Of a DNA stretch of 32,123 nucleotides, positions 1-8,433 are shown piece by piece. The notes beneath the pieces were generated by a model. The model saw nothing but the letters and a program-made list of their open reading frames with translations. It searched no databases and was not told the DNA's origin. Source of the stretch: Sulfitobacter sp. (lineage in GTDB: Bacteria; Pseudomonadota; Alphaproteobacteria; Rhodobacterales; Rhodobacteraceae); NCBI GenBank assembly GCA_013002405.1, contig JABDKA010000175.1:1-32123 (forward strand), read 5' to 3'. Position 1 is the first letter of the stretch, and every line of letters begins with the position of its first letter. The position numbers and the translations under genes were made by a program.

Positions 1-14
1 CGATAGGAGGGGCG

Positions 15-1178
15 ATGCGCAGATTACTGACACGCCGGGAAATGCTGGCCCGTGCCGGGGTCATCGGCTGTTCCCTTGCCGCCAGTCCGCTGATCACGCC
101 CATGGCCTTTGCCAAGGCGCCCTGGGACACCCGTCTGGTCGTGATCATCCTGCGCGGTGGCTTGGACGGACTGGATGCGGTGCGGCCGGTGGGCGACCCG
201 GCCTTCGCAGCCCTGCGCCCAAAGCTCAATGCGGAACCCGGGCTCGATCTTGACGGCTATTTCGCGCTCCATCCGGGTCTCGCCCCCTTGATGCCGCTGT
301 GGCGCGCGGGAGAGTTGGGGTTTGTCCATGCGGTTTCCACCCCCTACCGCGACAAGCGCAGCCATTTCGACGGGCAGGACCTATTGGAAGCGGGCACCGA
401 CAGGCTGGGCGGTGTGGTCCGCGACGGATGGCTGAACCGCATGCTGCAACGGGTGCCGGGGCTTGAGGCCGATACCGCCTATGCCATCGGCAACGATGCG
501 CTGCGGGTCCTGGAGGGTGAAGCCCCCGTCGCCCAGTGGGCGCCCGAAGCGAATCTGCGGATCAGCCCGCAAGCCCTGCGGCTGGCTGAGATGGTCATGG
601 AGCCTGACGCCGCCCTGCACGCGGCCCTGTCGGAGGCGCTGACCCTGTCGCAGGACAGCGCCGAGGACCCGCGCGGCGGACGCGCGCACCAGCAGATCGC
701 TCGTTTCGCGGCCCGCCGGTTGCGCGCCGATGCGCGGGTGGCGGCCTTTTCGCTCAATGGATGGGACACGCACCGGGGCCAGGCCCGGGCCCTCACGCGC
801 AGCTTGGGACGGCTCTCAGAGGTGCTCATCACCCTCCGGACGGACCTGGGGCAGGCGGCCTGGGGCAAGACGGCGGTGCTGGCCCTGACCGAATTCGGCC
901 GCACCGCGCGCGAAAACGGAACCGCCGGGACGGACCACGGGACGGGTGGCATGATGATCATGGCCGGAGGGGCCGTGCGCGGTGGTAAGGTCTACGGGAT
1001 CTGGCCGGGTCTGGCGGAGGTGGATCTATATGACCGGCGGGATCTGATGCCGACCGGCGATGTGCGCAGCGCAGCGGCCTGGATCATGCGGGGACTGACG
1101 GGGGTCAGTCAGACGGATTTGGAGACTGGCATTTTCCCGGGGCTCGATATGGGCACCGATCCGGGTCTCCTGCGTTAG
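15..1178 (+). CDS. DUF1501 domain-containing protein (Tat-like N-terminus)
   Basis: 387-aa ORF; N-term MRRLLTRREMLARAG..., LVVIILRGGLDGLDAVRPVGDP and ALTEFGRTARENGTAGTDHGTGG are typical of DUF1501; AGGAGG just upstream of the ATG. Confidence 0.9.
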   Translation: MRRLLTRREMLARAGVIGCSLAASPLITPMAFAKAPWDTRLVVIILRGGLDGLDAVRPVGDPAFAALRPKLNAEPGLDLDGYFALHPGLAPLMPLWRAGELGFVHAVSTPYRDKRSHFDGQDLLEAGTDRLGGVVRDGWLNRMLQRVPGLEADTAYAIGNDALRVLEGEAPVAQWAPEANLRISPQALRLAEMVMEPDAALHAALSEALTLSQDSAEDPRGGRAHQQIARFAARRLRADARVAAFSLNGWDTHRGQARALTRSLGRLSEVLITLRTDLGQAAWGKTAVLALTEFGRTARENGTAGTDHGTGGMMIMAGGAVRGGKVYGIWPGLAEVDLYDRRDLMPTGDVRSAAAWIMRGLTGVSQTDLETGIFPGLDMGTDPGLLR

Positions 1179-1348
1179 GTATCTCTTGAGATCACGTAGC
1201 TGGCAAGGTTGGCCACAAGGCCCTTTTCCCCGGCTTGAATGGAAGCGGCAATCACAATGGCCAGGGCGACGGCGGAAGCTGTCAAAACGATCCAATCCAC
1301 TGTTCCGGCATCGGAGGATCGGGCGTCCTTTCGGCTGTCGATCTTCAT
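1175..1348 (-). CDS. 57-aa small single-TM protein, Flp/TadE-like hydrophobic motif (not in supplied ORF track)
   Basis: Hand translation of the minus strand: MKIDSRKDARSSDAGTVDWIVLTASAVALAIVIAASIQAGEKGLVANLASYVISRDT*. GGGAGATC ribosome-binding-like sequence just upstream of ATG (1348). Stop overlaps the DUF1501 stop by 4 nt, convergently. Confidence 0.7.
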   Translation of the reverse strand: MKIDSRKDARSSDAGTVDWIVLTASAVALAIVIAASIQAGEKGLVANLASYVISRDT

Positions 1349-1509
1349 GCTGATCTCCCTGGCAGCTTTGCAGATGCCCCCACATTCCTTTCTGCGGAAT
1401 TAATGTGGCGATTCTTCGCCTCTGGCGTGAATGGTTCTGGGCTTCTTTGGGGAAGTCTGCGGTCCATTCGGGTCTTGGCGCGCTTCGGCCTTGCGCCTAA
1501 CGTGCCCGC

Positions 1510-2238
1510 ATGAAGAACAGCATAGATCCCCAGTCAGCGCCCCTCGGCGCGCCCGTCAAGGGCTGGACGCCGCCACCGGTCCCCGATGGTGCCCTGCTCA
1601 GGGGGCACTACGCTGAGCTGGCGCCCCTTACGGCGGAGGATCACGCGGCACTCCTCTATCGTGCCTACGTGGGGCAGGATCAGGTCTGGGACTACATGCC
1701 CTACGGCCCCTTCCATTCCGCAGCCCTCTATCACCGCTGGGTGCGGGACCATGCGGGCCAGCCCGATCCCTTCTTCTACGCCATCCGCAATCTGGAAAGC
1801 GCCAAGTGGGAAGGGGTGGCAAGCTTTTTGCGGATCAAGCCCGAGGCGGGCTCCATCGAAGTGGGGCACATCAACTACAGCCCCGCCCTGCAAAAAACCC
1901 GTGCCGCGACGGAGGCGATGTATCTGATGATGCGCTGGGCCTTCGATGTGGGTTACCGGCGCTACGAATGGAAATGTAATGCCCTGAACGCCGCGTCGCG
2001 TCGCGCGGCACAGCGGCTCGGGCTCTCGTTCGAAGGGGTTTTTCGGCAGGCGGCCGTGGTCAAGGGCCGAAACCGCGACACGGCCTGGTTCGCCGCGATC
2101 GACAGTGAATGGCCCGCCCTGCGAGAGGCCTTTGAGGCCTGGCTGTCGCCCGCCAATTTTGACGAAGAGGGTCGACAGCTTGAACGGCTTGGTGATCTGA
2201 CCGGTCTTGTCAGGGCCGCTTCAGACCCAACCCTTTGA
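1510..2238 (+). CDS. GNAT family N-acetyltransferase (RimJ/RimL-like)
   Basis: 242 aa; LRGHYAELAPLTAEDHAALLYRAY, EVGHINYSPALQKTRAATEAMYLMMRWAFD and NALNAASRRAAQRLGLSFEGVFRQAAVVKGRNRDTAWFA are typical of GNAT proteins acting on protein or amino-group substrates. Confidence 0.9.
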   Translation: MKNSIDPQSAPLGAPVKGWTPPPVPDGALLRGHYAELAPLTAEDHAALLYRAYVGQDQVWDYMPYGPFHSAALYHRWVRDHAGQPDPFFYAIRNLESAKWEGVASFLRIKPEAGSIEVGHINYSPALQKTRAATEAMYLMMRWAFDVGYRRYEWKCNALNAASRRAAQRLGLSFEGVFRQAAVVKGRNRDTAWFAAIDSEWPALREAFEAWLSPANFDEEGRQLERLGDLTGLVRAASDPTL

Positions 2239-2251
2239 CCCGTCAGGCAGG

Positions 2252-2971
2252 CTAAATCGCGATCTTCTGCGCAAGCCTTTCCTGAATCATCGCGGCCAGG
2301 GTGGCCGTCTCCGATGCCGCCGTCTGTCCCTGCGCGCGCCTGCTGGCAAGCTGACGGGCGGCGTTTTCAAGGCTGCGGTCCTCGGCGGAGTGGGCAACAC
2401 CGGTGAGGAACTGCGCGACATAGTCGAGTGCAAGGTCATTTTGCGGGTCTTCCAGCACATCGGCGATATGGGCGATATCGTCGTGATAGGCGATCCTGTC
2501 GGGCACCACGGGCGTTTCATCCAGCCTGCGCGGCCCGCTCGGGCGGCGCTCCTCCGGCAGGAGACTCAAAAGCCTTTCCTGGAAGGCGGCGATTGTTGAA
2601 AAGGGTTTGGCGATGAAGCCGTCGGCGCCCGCAATCAGGGCCGCCGCTTCGGTATTCTGGTCGCCCGACATGCCGATGATGACCTCAACCCGCGGGGTTG
2701 CGTGGGACAGCTCCGCGATCAGGTCCAGACCGTTGCCGTCCGGCAGGCCGAAATCGACCATCAGGACCGAAGGGCGATAAACCCGAAGGTGCCGCCGCGC
2801 GGAGCGCAGGCAGTCGGCGCGCCTGATCCGTGCGCCAGAGCGTAGACAGAGCAGGCGGATTGCCTCACAGGCGAAACGGCTGTCTTCGACAACCAGGATC
2901 GTCAGGCCCAGCAAGGGGCGATCTGCAGTGGGCACGGGAAGATGTGCCGCGATCGGGTCGTTTGTGTCCAT
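2252..2971 (-). CDS. response regulator, N-terminal receiver domain with alpha-helical C-terminal extension
   Basis: 239 aa; ILVVEDSRFACEAI, VLMVDFGLPDGNGLDLI (phospho-Asp) and GADGFIAKPF (conserved Lys). No recognisable HTH in the C-terminus. Confidence 0.88.
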   Translation of the reverse strand: MDTNDPIAAHLPVPTADRPLLGLTILVVEDSRFACEAIRLLCLRSGARIRRADCLRSARRHLRVYRPSVLMVDFGLPDGNGLDLIAELSHATPRVEVIIGMSGDQNTEAAALIAGADGFIAKPFSTIAAFQERLLSLLPEERRPSGPRRLDETPVVPDRIAYHDDIAHIADVLEDPQNDLALDYVAQFLTGVAHSAEDRSLENAARQLASRRAQGQTAASETATLAAMIQERLAQKIAI

Positions 2972-3100
2972 CCTAGCCTCCGTTTTCCAGTGGGAACAGC
3001 ATTACGGGCAGTTGGCTAATGGGGGGTTAACGTGCCGCATTGCCCTTAAGGCGCTTCGACGGCATAAGGCGCGCAGAGACAGACAAGGAGGATCGCCCGG

Positions 3101-3505
3101 ATGATCGGACGCCTGAACCACGTAGCCATTGCCGTGCCTGATCTTGAGGCGGCGGCAGACCAGTACCGCAACGCGCTGGGCGCGAAGGTCGGTGCGCCAC
3201 AGGATGAACCCGATCATGGCGTGACAGTGATCTTCATCGAATTGCCCAACACGAAGATCGAACTGCTCTATCCGCTGGGTGAAGAGAGCCCGATAAAGGG
3301 GTTCCTGGAAAAGAACCCCGCGGGTGGCATCCACCATATCTGCTACGAAGTGGATGACATCATCGCCGCCCGGGACCACCTCAAAGAGACCGGCGCGCGG
3401 GTGCTGGGCACCGGGGAGCCCAAGATCGGCGCCCACGGCAAGCCGGTGCTTTTCCTGCACCCCAAGGATTTCAACGGCGCCCTGGTTGAGTTGGAGCAGG
3501 TCTGA
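3101..3505 (+). CDS. mce: methylmalonyl-CoA epimerase
   Basis: 134 aa VOC-fold protein; LNHVAIAVPDLEAAADQYRNALGA, IELPNTKIELLYPLGEESPIKGFLEKNPAGGIHHICYEVDDI, PVLFLHPKDFNGALVELEQV; AAGGAGG RBS. Confidence 0.93.
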   Translation: MIGRLNHVAIAVPDLEAAADQYRNALGAKVGAPQDEPDHGVTVIFIELPNTKIELLYPLGEESPIKGFLEKNPAGGIHHICYEVDDIIAARDHLKETGARVLGTGEPKIGAHGKPVLFLHPKDFNGALVELEQV

Positions 3506-3508
3506 GCC

Positions 3509-3802
3509 ATGGGGATTACCTCCGGTCTTGTCCTCTATGCGGTCATCTGGTCACTGACCTTTCTCATCGCCCTGCCCATCCGCGTGCAGACGCAGGGGGA
3601 TCTGGATGAGATCGTGCCGGGCACCCACGCAGGCTCGCCCGAGCATCATTATCTGCGGAAAAAGGCCTTCTGGACCACAGTGGTCGCCGCCGTGATCTGG
3701 GCCATAGCCGCCACGATCATCCTGTCGGGGTGGATCAGTGTGGACGATGTGGAAAGCATCTTCAGGGCCGGGGCCTGGTCAGGCCGTGGTATAGATGAGT
3801 AA
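3509..3802 (+). CDS. DUF1467 family membrane protein
   Basis: 97 aa, two hydrophobic segments; SLTFLIALPIRVQTQGDLDEIVPGTHAGSPEHHYLRKKAFWTT is typical of DUF1467. Starts 3 nt after the mce stop. Confidence 0.85.
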   Translation: MGITSGLVLYAVIWSLTFLIALPIRVQTQGDLDEIVPGTHAGSPEHHYLRKKAFWTTVVAAVIWAIAATIILSGWISVDDVESIFRAGAWSGRGIDE

Positions 3803-4469
3803 AGGTCGCCGCCCCCAGGATTGGCACCACCAGGTTTAGGAGCGGCACCGACAGCGGAACCGTCATCAGGATGCCTGCCAGCCAGACCGTACCCGCGTGC
3901 TGCTTTCTAAGCTTGGCCGCTGATTTACGACCGACCCAGCGGATCGCCACCATTGTGAAATATTCCCGTCCCAGCAGATAGCCGTTCAGTGCCCAGAAGA
4001 TGAAGGGCGCCGCAGGGGTGAAGAGGATATAGAGGATGATCGCCACGAGGTTCGCGGCAATCAGCACACCCAGAAAACTCACCGTATCGCGCAGCGCTTC
4101 CCCGAATGGCACGCCACCCGTCTGTGGCATTTCGCGGTAATGGCGGGCCTCCACGGCGTCGGCCACCTCATCCAGAAACATGGAGGTAATGGCAGAAGCG
4201 ACGGGGATCATCAGGAAAATCGACAGGAAAAAGAGCAGGAAGACTGCCCCCCAGGAGACCAGATCGTCGATCCAGTTCACTTCGCCCAGAATCGGCAGCC
4301 AAAGCTCTTCTGGCGTGATGTAATCCAGCAGCCAGACCAACCCGGCCGTCGCAGCGATCAACAGCAGCAGTGTCAGCACCACGCCGATCAGAAAGACCCG
4401 CCTGAACCGCGGATCATTCAATTGGGCGATGGCCGCGAAGAACGAATTGAGGATCAGTGAGACAGCCAT
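3762..4469 (-). CDS. EI24/CysZ-like domain-containing membrane protein
   Basis: 235 aa, multiple TM segments; LFFLSIFLMIPVASAITSMFLDEVADAVEARHY and FWALNGYLLGREYFTMVAIR are typical of the EI24 family. Confidence 0.87.
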   Translation of the reverse strand: MAVSLILNSFFAAIAQLNDPRFRRVFLIGVVLTLLLLIAATAGLVWLLDYITPEELWLPILGEVNWIDDLVSWGAVFLLFFLSIFLMIPVASAITSMFLDEVADAVEARHYREMPQTGGVPFGEALRDTVSFLGVLIAANLVAIILYILFTPAAPFIFWALNGYLLGREYFTMVAIRWVGRKSAAKLRKQHAGTVWLAGILMTVPLSVPLLNLVVPILGAATFTHLYHGLTRPRP

Positions 4470-5032
4470 GAGGTGATGCTTTCGATATCCGGACGGGGCC
4501 GCTCGGGCGGCGCTGAGGTTTCCGTTCCTATATGGATGATTCCTGCGATCTTTTCATGGGGGGAAAGATCAAGACCTTCACGCATGAAGTCCCGGTCGTG
4601 CGACGCCCATCCGCTCAGCCAGTTGGCCCCCCATCCCGCCGCCAAAGCGGCATTGAGCAGCGACAGGCAAACGGCACCGGCGGAATAGGTCTGTTCCAGC
4701 GCGGGGATCTTCTCGGACGGTTTGTGCACTTCGACCACCACGACCGCCAGATCGCCCTGGTCGAACTGCGTACGGCCCTTGGTGATCTGTTCCGGTGCCA
4801 GATCCAGCGCCTCGCCCCGCCGCTGCACGATCTCGGCGAGCCGCGCCATGGCGGGCCGCTCAATCACGATGAAGCGCCAGGGTTCCAGCTTGCCATGGTC
4901 CGGTGTGCGCGCTGCGGCTCTGAGAAGGGTCAGCAGTTCCTCCCGGCCGGGCACGGGCAGGCCCAGCGTCTTGGCAGGCCGGGACCTGCGGGTCTGCAGA
5001 AAGGCGAGGGCCTGGGGATTTGGATCGGGCAT
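4454..5032 (-). CDS. nitroreductase family protein
   Basis: Start MPDPNPQALAFLQTRRSRPAK chosen downstream of the track's 5' extension; RTPDHGKLEPWRFIVI and AGWGANWLSGW are nitroreductase motifs. Confidence 0.88.
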   Translation of the reverse strand: MPDPNPQALAFLQTRRSRPAKTLGLPVPGREELLTLLRAAARTPDHGKLEPWRFIVIERPAMARLAEIVQRRGEALDLAPEQITKGRTQFDQGDLAVVVVEVHKPSEKIPALEQTYSAGAVCLSLLNAALAAGWGANWLSGWASHDRDFMREGLDLSPHEKIAGIIHIGTETSAPPERPRPDIESITSWLSH

Positions 5033-5039
5033 GAAACCT

Positions 5040-6146
5040 CTAGAATGACAGGGCCGCGGCCATCTCATCGATGGAACGGCGCAGGAAGGTGTCGAATTCG
5101 GCACTGGGCTGGCGGTGCTGGAAGATACCGAGCATCGGGTCCGGTGCCTCGATGGTGCTGCCCGCCAGGGTTGCGATGGTGGCATGGCCGCAGAAGGGCA
5201 CGTAGGCTTCAGAATAACCGCCCTCGTGCACCAGCACCAGCTTGCCGCTGCACAGCCGCGCGGCGGTATCCATCATCCTTTGCGTCATCTCCGCAAAGGT
5301 CTGGGAGGTGGCCTGCATCCGCGCCAGCGGATCAATCATGGAGGCGTCAAAGCCGCAGGCGACGATGATCATGTCGGGCTTGAAGGCCTCCAGCGCGGGA
5401 ATGACGATCCTGTCCATTGCGTGCAGATAGGCGGTATGCCCTGATCCTGCGTGCATGGGCAGGTTGATGGCGTAGCCCTCTCCGGCGCCTGCCCCGCGCT
5501 CTTCAAGGCGACCGCTTTCCGCCGGGTAGTTGCCCTGCTGGTGCAGCGAGATGGTCAGCACATCGTCGCGGTCATAGAAGCATTTCTGCGTGCCATTCCC
5601 GTGGTGCACGTCCCAGTCCACCACCGCCACCCGGCTCACCAGTTCCTTGGCCATTGCTGCCTCGATGGCAATGGCGATATTGGCCATCAGGCAAAAGCCC
5701 ATGGGGCTGTCAGGTTCGCAATGATGCCCGGGCGGGCGGCTGAGGGAATAGGCGTTGTCCAACTGCCCCGTCGCGACCTGTTGGACTGCGGCCAAAGAAA
5801 GACCGGCGGAAAGAGCCGCGATTTCGTAACCCCCCCGGGCGAAAGGCGCGTGGTGGCCGATCTCTCCGCCGCCCGCATCCGAAAGCGCCTTGAAAGCGTC
5901 AAGGTAGGAGGCCGGATGGACCCGTTCCAGATCCGCACGGCTCGCCTCCGCTGCAGTCTGCACCGCAAGATCGCCGGTCAGCCCGGTCACATCCATCAGG
6001 TTTTTCAACCGCCGCTTGGTCTCAGGGCTCTCGGGCAATCCCCCCGCCGCAAGAGGCTGAACGAGACCGCCGATTGGCAGGGTAAAGGTATAGTTCCCGC
6101 CCGCGTGCCAAAGGCACTTTTCGTCGTGAAAGAAGCCCGTCGCCAT
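5040..6146 (-). CDS. class II histone deacetylase-like / acetylpolyamine amidohydrolase-like protein
   Basis: Start MATGFFHDEKCLWHAGG; RPPGHHCEPDSPMGFCLMANIAIA, VAVVDWDVHHGNGTQ, ACGFDAS and LVHEGGY cover the HDAC metal and catalytic motifs. The preceding 59 codons in the track look like spurious extension. Confidence 0.9.
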   Translation of the reverse strand: MATGFFHDEKCLWHAGGNYTFTLPIGGLVQPLAAGGLPESPETKRRLKNLMDVTGLTGDLAVQTAAEASRADLERVHPASYLDAFKALSDAGGGEIGHHAPFARGGYEIAALSAGLSLAAVQQVATGQLDNAYSLSRPPGHHCEPDSPMGFCLMANIAIAIEAAMAKELVSRVAVVDWDVHHGNGTQKCFYDRDDVLTISLHQQGNYPAESGRLEERGAGAGEGYAINLPMHAGSGHTAYLHAMDRIVIPALEAFKPDMIIVACGFDASMIDPLARMQATSQTFAEMTQRMMDTAARLCSGKLVLVHEGGYSEAYVPFCGHATIATLAGSTIEAPDPMLGIFQHRQPSAEFDTFLRRSIDEMAAALSF

Positions 6147-6341
6147 TTGCGTCTCCCTTTGCGGCCGGGTCGAAGTTGGCCGAGGAGGCAGGGATTGTCC
6201 ATGGGGGCGAGGAGGGCTTTTCGGGTACGTTCCGAAGTATGAGGAAATGGCAGCTTCGAGCCTATTGTGTTCAATGCTGCGCGGCGGATGAAGGGCAACT
6301 GCCGCGAGCGAGAAACGAAACACCCTTTGCTGGCATCTTGG

Positions 6342-7289
6342 TTAGATGTCCCAACTGAAGCCTGTAGCCCCTTCAGACACCTTCCACAGCTTTGCCATGA
6401 CAGCCTTGTCGTGGGCATGAGGATTCAGCGTTCCTTTGCCAACCGGACCGCCCGTTTGCATCAACCCCGTGGGACCATAAAGCGCACGCTGCTCCAGCCC
6501 TTCTTCTGTTGCGCACATGACTTCTGGGTAGGCCCCCTTTTCGGCGCTCTGTACCATCGGCGTCTTGCTCATCAGCCACCAAGTGAACCTCGTCAAAAGC
6601 CCCCCGCTTGTGCTGATCAGCGAAGTTGCGGAAGCGCCGGGGTGGCAGACGTAGACCTGAACGTCCTTGCCTGTCCCCTTAAGGCGATCCTGCAACTCGT
6701 AGGCAAACATCATCTGCGCCAGCTTGCTTTGGCTATAGACTGGGTTGGCGCTGTAGTTCTTGTCCCAGTTCATATCGTCGAACTGGATGGTCTTGATCCC
6801 CATGTTATAGCCAAGGCTGGCGACAACGACGATCCGGCCTTTGCTGGCTTCAATCCGGTCGAACAGCATCCCGCACAGCAGAAAATGACCGTAATGGTTT
6901 GTGCCAAGCTGACTTTCGAAACCATCAACGGTCAACTTCTGGGTTGGCACTTGCGCGATGGCGGCGTTGCAGATCAGTGCGTCGATTTTAGGAACGTTTT
7001 TCAGCACCCCATCTGCCGCAGCACGCACGCTTGCCAGATCGGACAGGTCCATGCGTACAAAGCTCACATCGGCCTCAGCCCCGTACTCTTCTTTCAGTTC
7101 CTTGACAGCGGCGGCCGATTTGTCTGCGCTGCGGTTCAGCATCACGACCTTTGCACCCTTTGATAGAAAGATGCGCGAGGCTTGAAATCCAGCACCGGCA
7201 TTGCCGCCGGTGATGACATAGGTTTTGCCCGCAAGTGAGCCAAGGCGGTCAGGCGTCCAGCCTTTGGGTCCGAATGTGGTATCTGGCAT
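6342..7289 (-). CDS. short-chain dehydrogenase/reductase (SDR), protochlorophyllide-reductase-like subgroup
   Basis: 315 aa; TYVITGGNAGAGFQASR (cofactor Gly motif), LICNAAIAQVP, YSQSKLAQMMFAYEL (YxxxK). Confidence 0.9.
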   Translation of the reverse strand: MPDTTFGPKGWTPDRLGSLAGKTYVITGGNAGAGFQASRIFLSKGAKVVMLNRSADKSAAAVKELKEEYGAEADVSFVRMDLSDLASVRAAADGVLKNVPKIDALICNAAIAQVPTQKLTVDGFESQLGTNHYGHFLLCGMLFDRIEASKGRIVVVASLGYNMGIKTIQFDDMNWDKNYSANPVYSQSKLAQMMFAYELQDRLKGTGKDVQVYVCHPGASATSLISTSGGLLTRFTWWLMSKTPMVQSAEKGAYPEVMCATEEGLEQRALYGPTGLMQTGGPVGKGTLNPHAHDKAVMAKLWKVSEGATGFSWDI

Positions 7290-7327
7290 TGTCTTGCTCC
7301 TTTGAGCGTCGGCGCAGGAGCCGAGCG

Positions 7328-7400
7328 GTATTTGCTATTGTGCTGGAGACGCAGATAACTCTCACATGCGCGCCGAAACAGACGTGATTATCGCAAATAC
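7328..7400. promoter_or_regulatory. imperfect inverted repeat in SDR/AraC divergent promoter (candidate operator)
   Basis: GTATTTGCTAT at 7328-7338 and, on the opposite strand, GTATTTGCGAT (reverse complement of 7390-7400); 10 of 11 identical, in the 169-bp intergenic region. Confidence 0.45.
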
Positions 7401-7458
7401 TTGCCTGATTGTATCAGTCGGGTTGTCGCGGCTGACTCTGAAGCAATAGTATGGCCAT

Positions 7459-8352
7459 ATGAGCAAAGAACGGATCAAGCAGCTGATCGAAGACCGTACC
7501 GACCAAGATGGTCTAACGGAAACTGGCATTAATGGCGTGCGCTTGTTTCGGGCCACCCAGGCGATCCCCTGTGTTCCGGCTGTGTATGAACCCTGCGTCG
7601 TCGCCATCGTTAGCGGGACGAAGGAGGCTGTTCTGGACGGCCAAAGATACGTCTACGACGACAGCCAATATTTGTGCTGCCCGATGTCGATGCCCGTGAA
7701 AGCCGGGACACCTGCGGCATCCAGCGATAATCCTCTCTATGGCGTCTTTATTTCGCTCGATCAGCGCGTGATGACTGAACTGGCGCTGGAGATGGAAAAT
7801 GCTGGGGGCGTTCTCCCGGTGGTCAAAGGCGGTTTGCGTGCGCATGGGATCAGACTGGCCCAGTGGGATGGGGCCTTCACCGATGCGCTGTTGAGGTTGC
7901 TACAGCTAGGGGCCAGTCAGACGGACATGGCGGTCCTCGGGGACGCCCGACTGCGCGAGCTGTATTACGCGATCCTGAAAGGTGAGGCGGGTATTTTTGC
8001 ACGGCAGGCCTTTGGTGTCGGCAACGCCATCGCGCGGTCCATCGCGCATGTGTCGTCTCATTTGAAGGCACCGATTTCGATTGATGACATGGCGACCCGA
8101 GCGGGCATGAGCCGCGCCGTGTTTCACCGCAAGTTCAAGCAGGTCACGACGATGGCTCCGATCCAGTTCGTGAAGTCGATGCGCCTCAACAATGCTGCAA
8201 TGAAGATTGCCGGTGGCATGACCGTGAACGAGGCGGCAATGGAAGTGGGCTACGTCAGCCCGTCTCAATTCAGCCGAGAGTTCAAACGCAAGTATGGACA
8301 GTCGCCGCGACAATGGAGTGAAGCGCAGCAATTCCCGATCGAGATGGGATAG
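7459..8352 (+). CDS. AraC family transcriptional regulator (AraC_N cupin-like plus HTH)
   Basis: 297 aa; FRATQAIPCVPAVYEPCVVAIVSGTKEAVLDGQRYVYDDSQYLCCP N-domain; HTH MATRAGMSRAVFHRKFKQVTTMAPIQFVKSMRLNNA and EVGYVSPSQFSREFKRKYGQSPRQW. Confidence 0.93.
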   Translation: MSKERIKQLIEDRTDQDGLTETGINGVRLFRATQAIPCVPAVYEPCVVAIVSGTKEAVLDGQRYVYDDSQYLCCPMSMPVKAGTPAASSDNPLYGVFISLDQRVMTELALEMENAGGVLPVVKGGLRAHGIRLAQWDGAFTDALLRLLQLGASQTDMAVLGDARLRELYYAILKGEAGIFARQAFGVGNAIARSIAHVSSHLKAPISIDDMATRAGMSRAVFHRKFKQVTTMAPIQFVKSMRLNNAAMKIAGGMTVNEAAMEVGYVSPSQFSREFKRKYGQSPRQWSEAQQFPIEMG

Positions 8353-8433
8353 CCGCGACAATTAACTCGCTTACCGAACCCATACGTTGAGCGAAGCGAA
8401 AGAAACGACAGCGAAGTTCCGCTCCCCAGACGC

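Noticed and set aside
3027-3049. TTAA-N15-TTAA pair as a CtrA site
   Set aside because: Spacing is incompatible with the N7 consensus; only the 3016-3031 arrangement was kept.
4532-5368. 278-aa plus-strand ORF overlapping the nitroreductase and HDAC-like genes
   Set aside because: Low-complexity shadow ORF crossing two well-supported minus-strand genes.
6147-6323. 59-codon N-terminal extension of the HDAC-like ORF
   Set aside because: Extension lacks family similarity; MATGFFHDEKCLWHAGG is the natural start.
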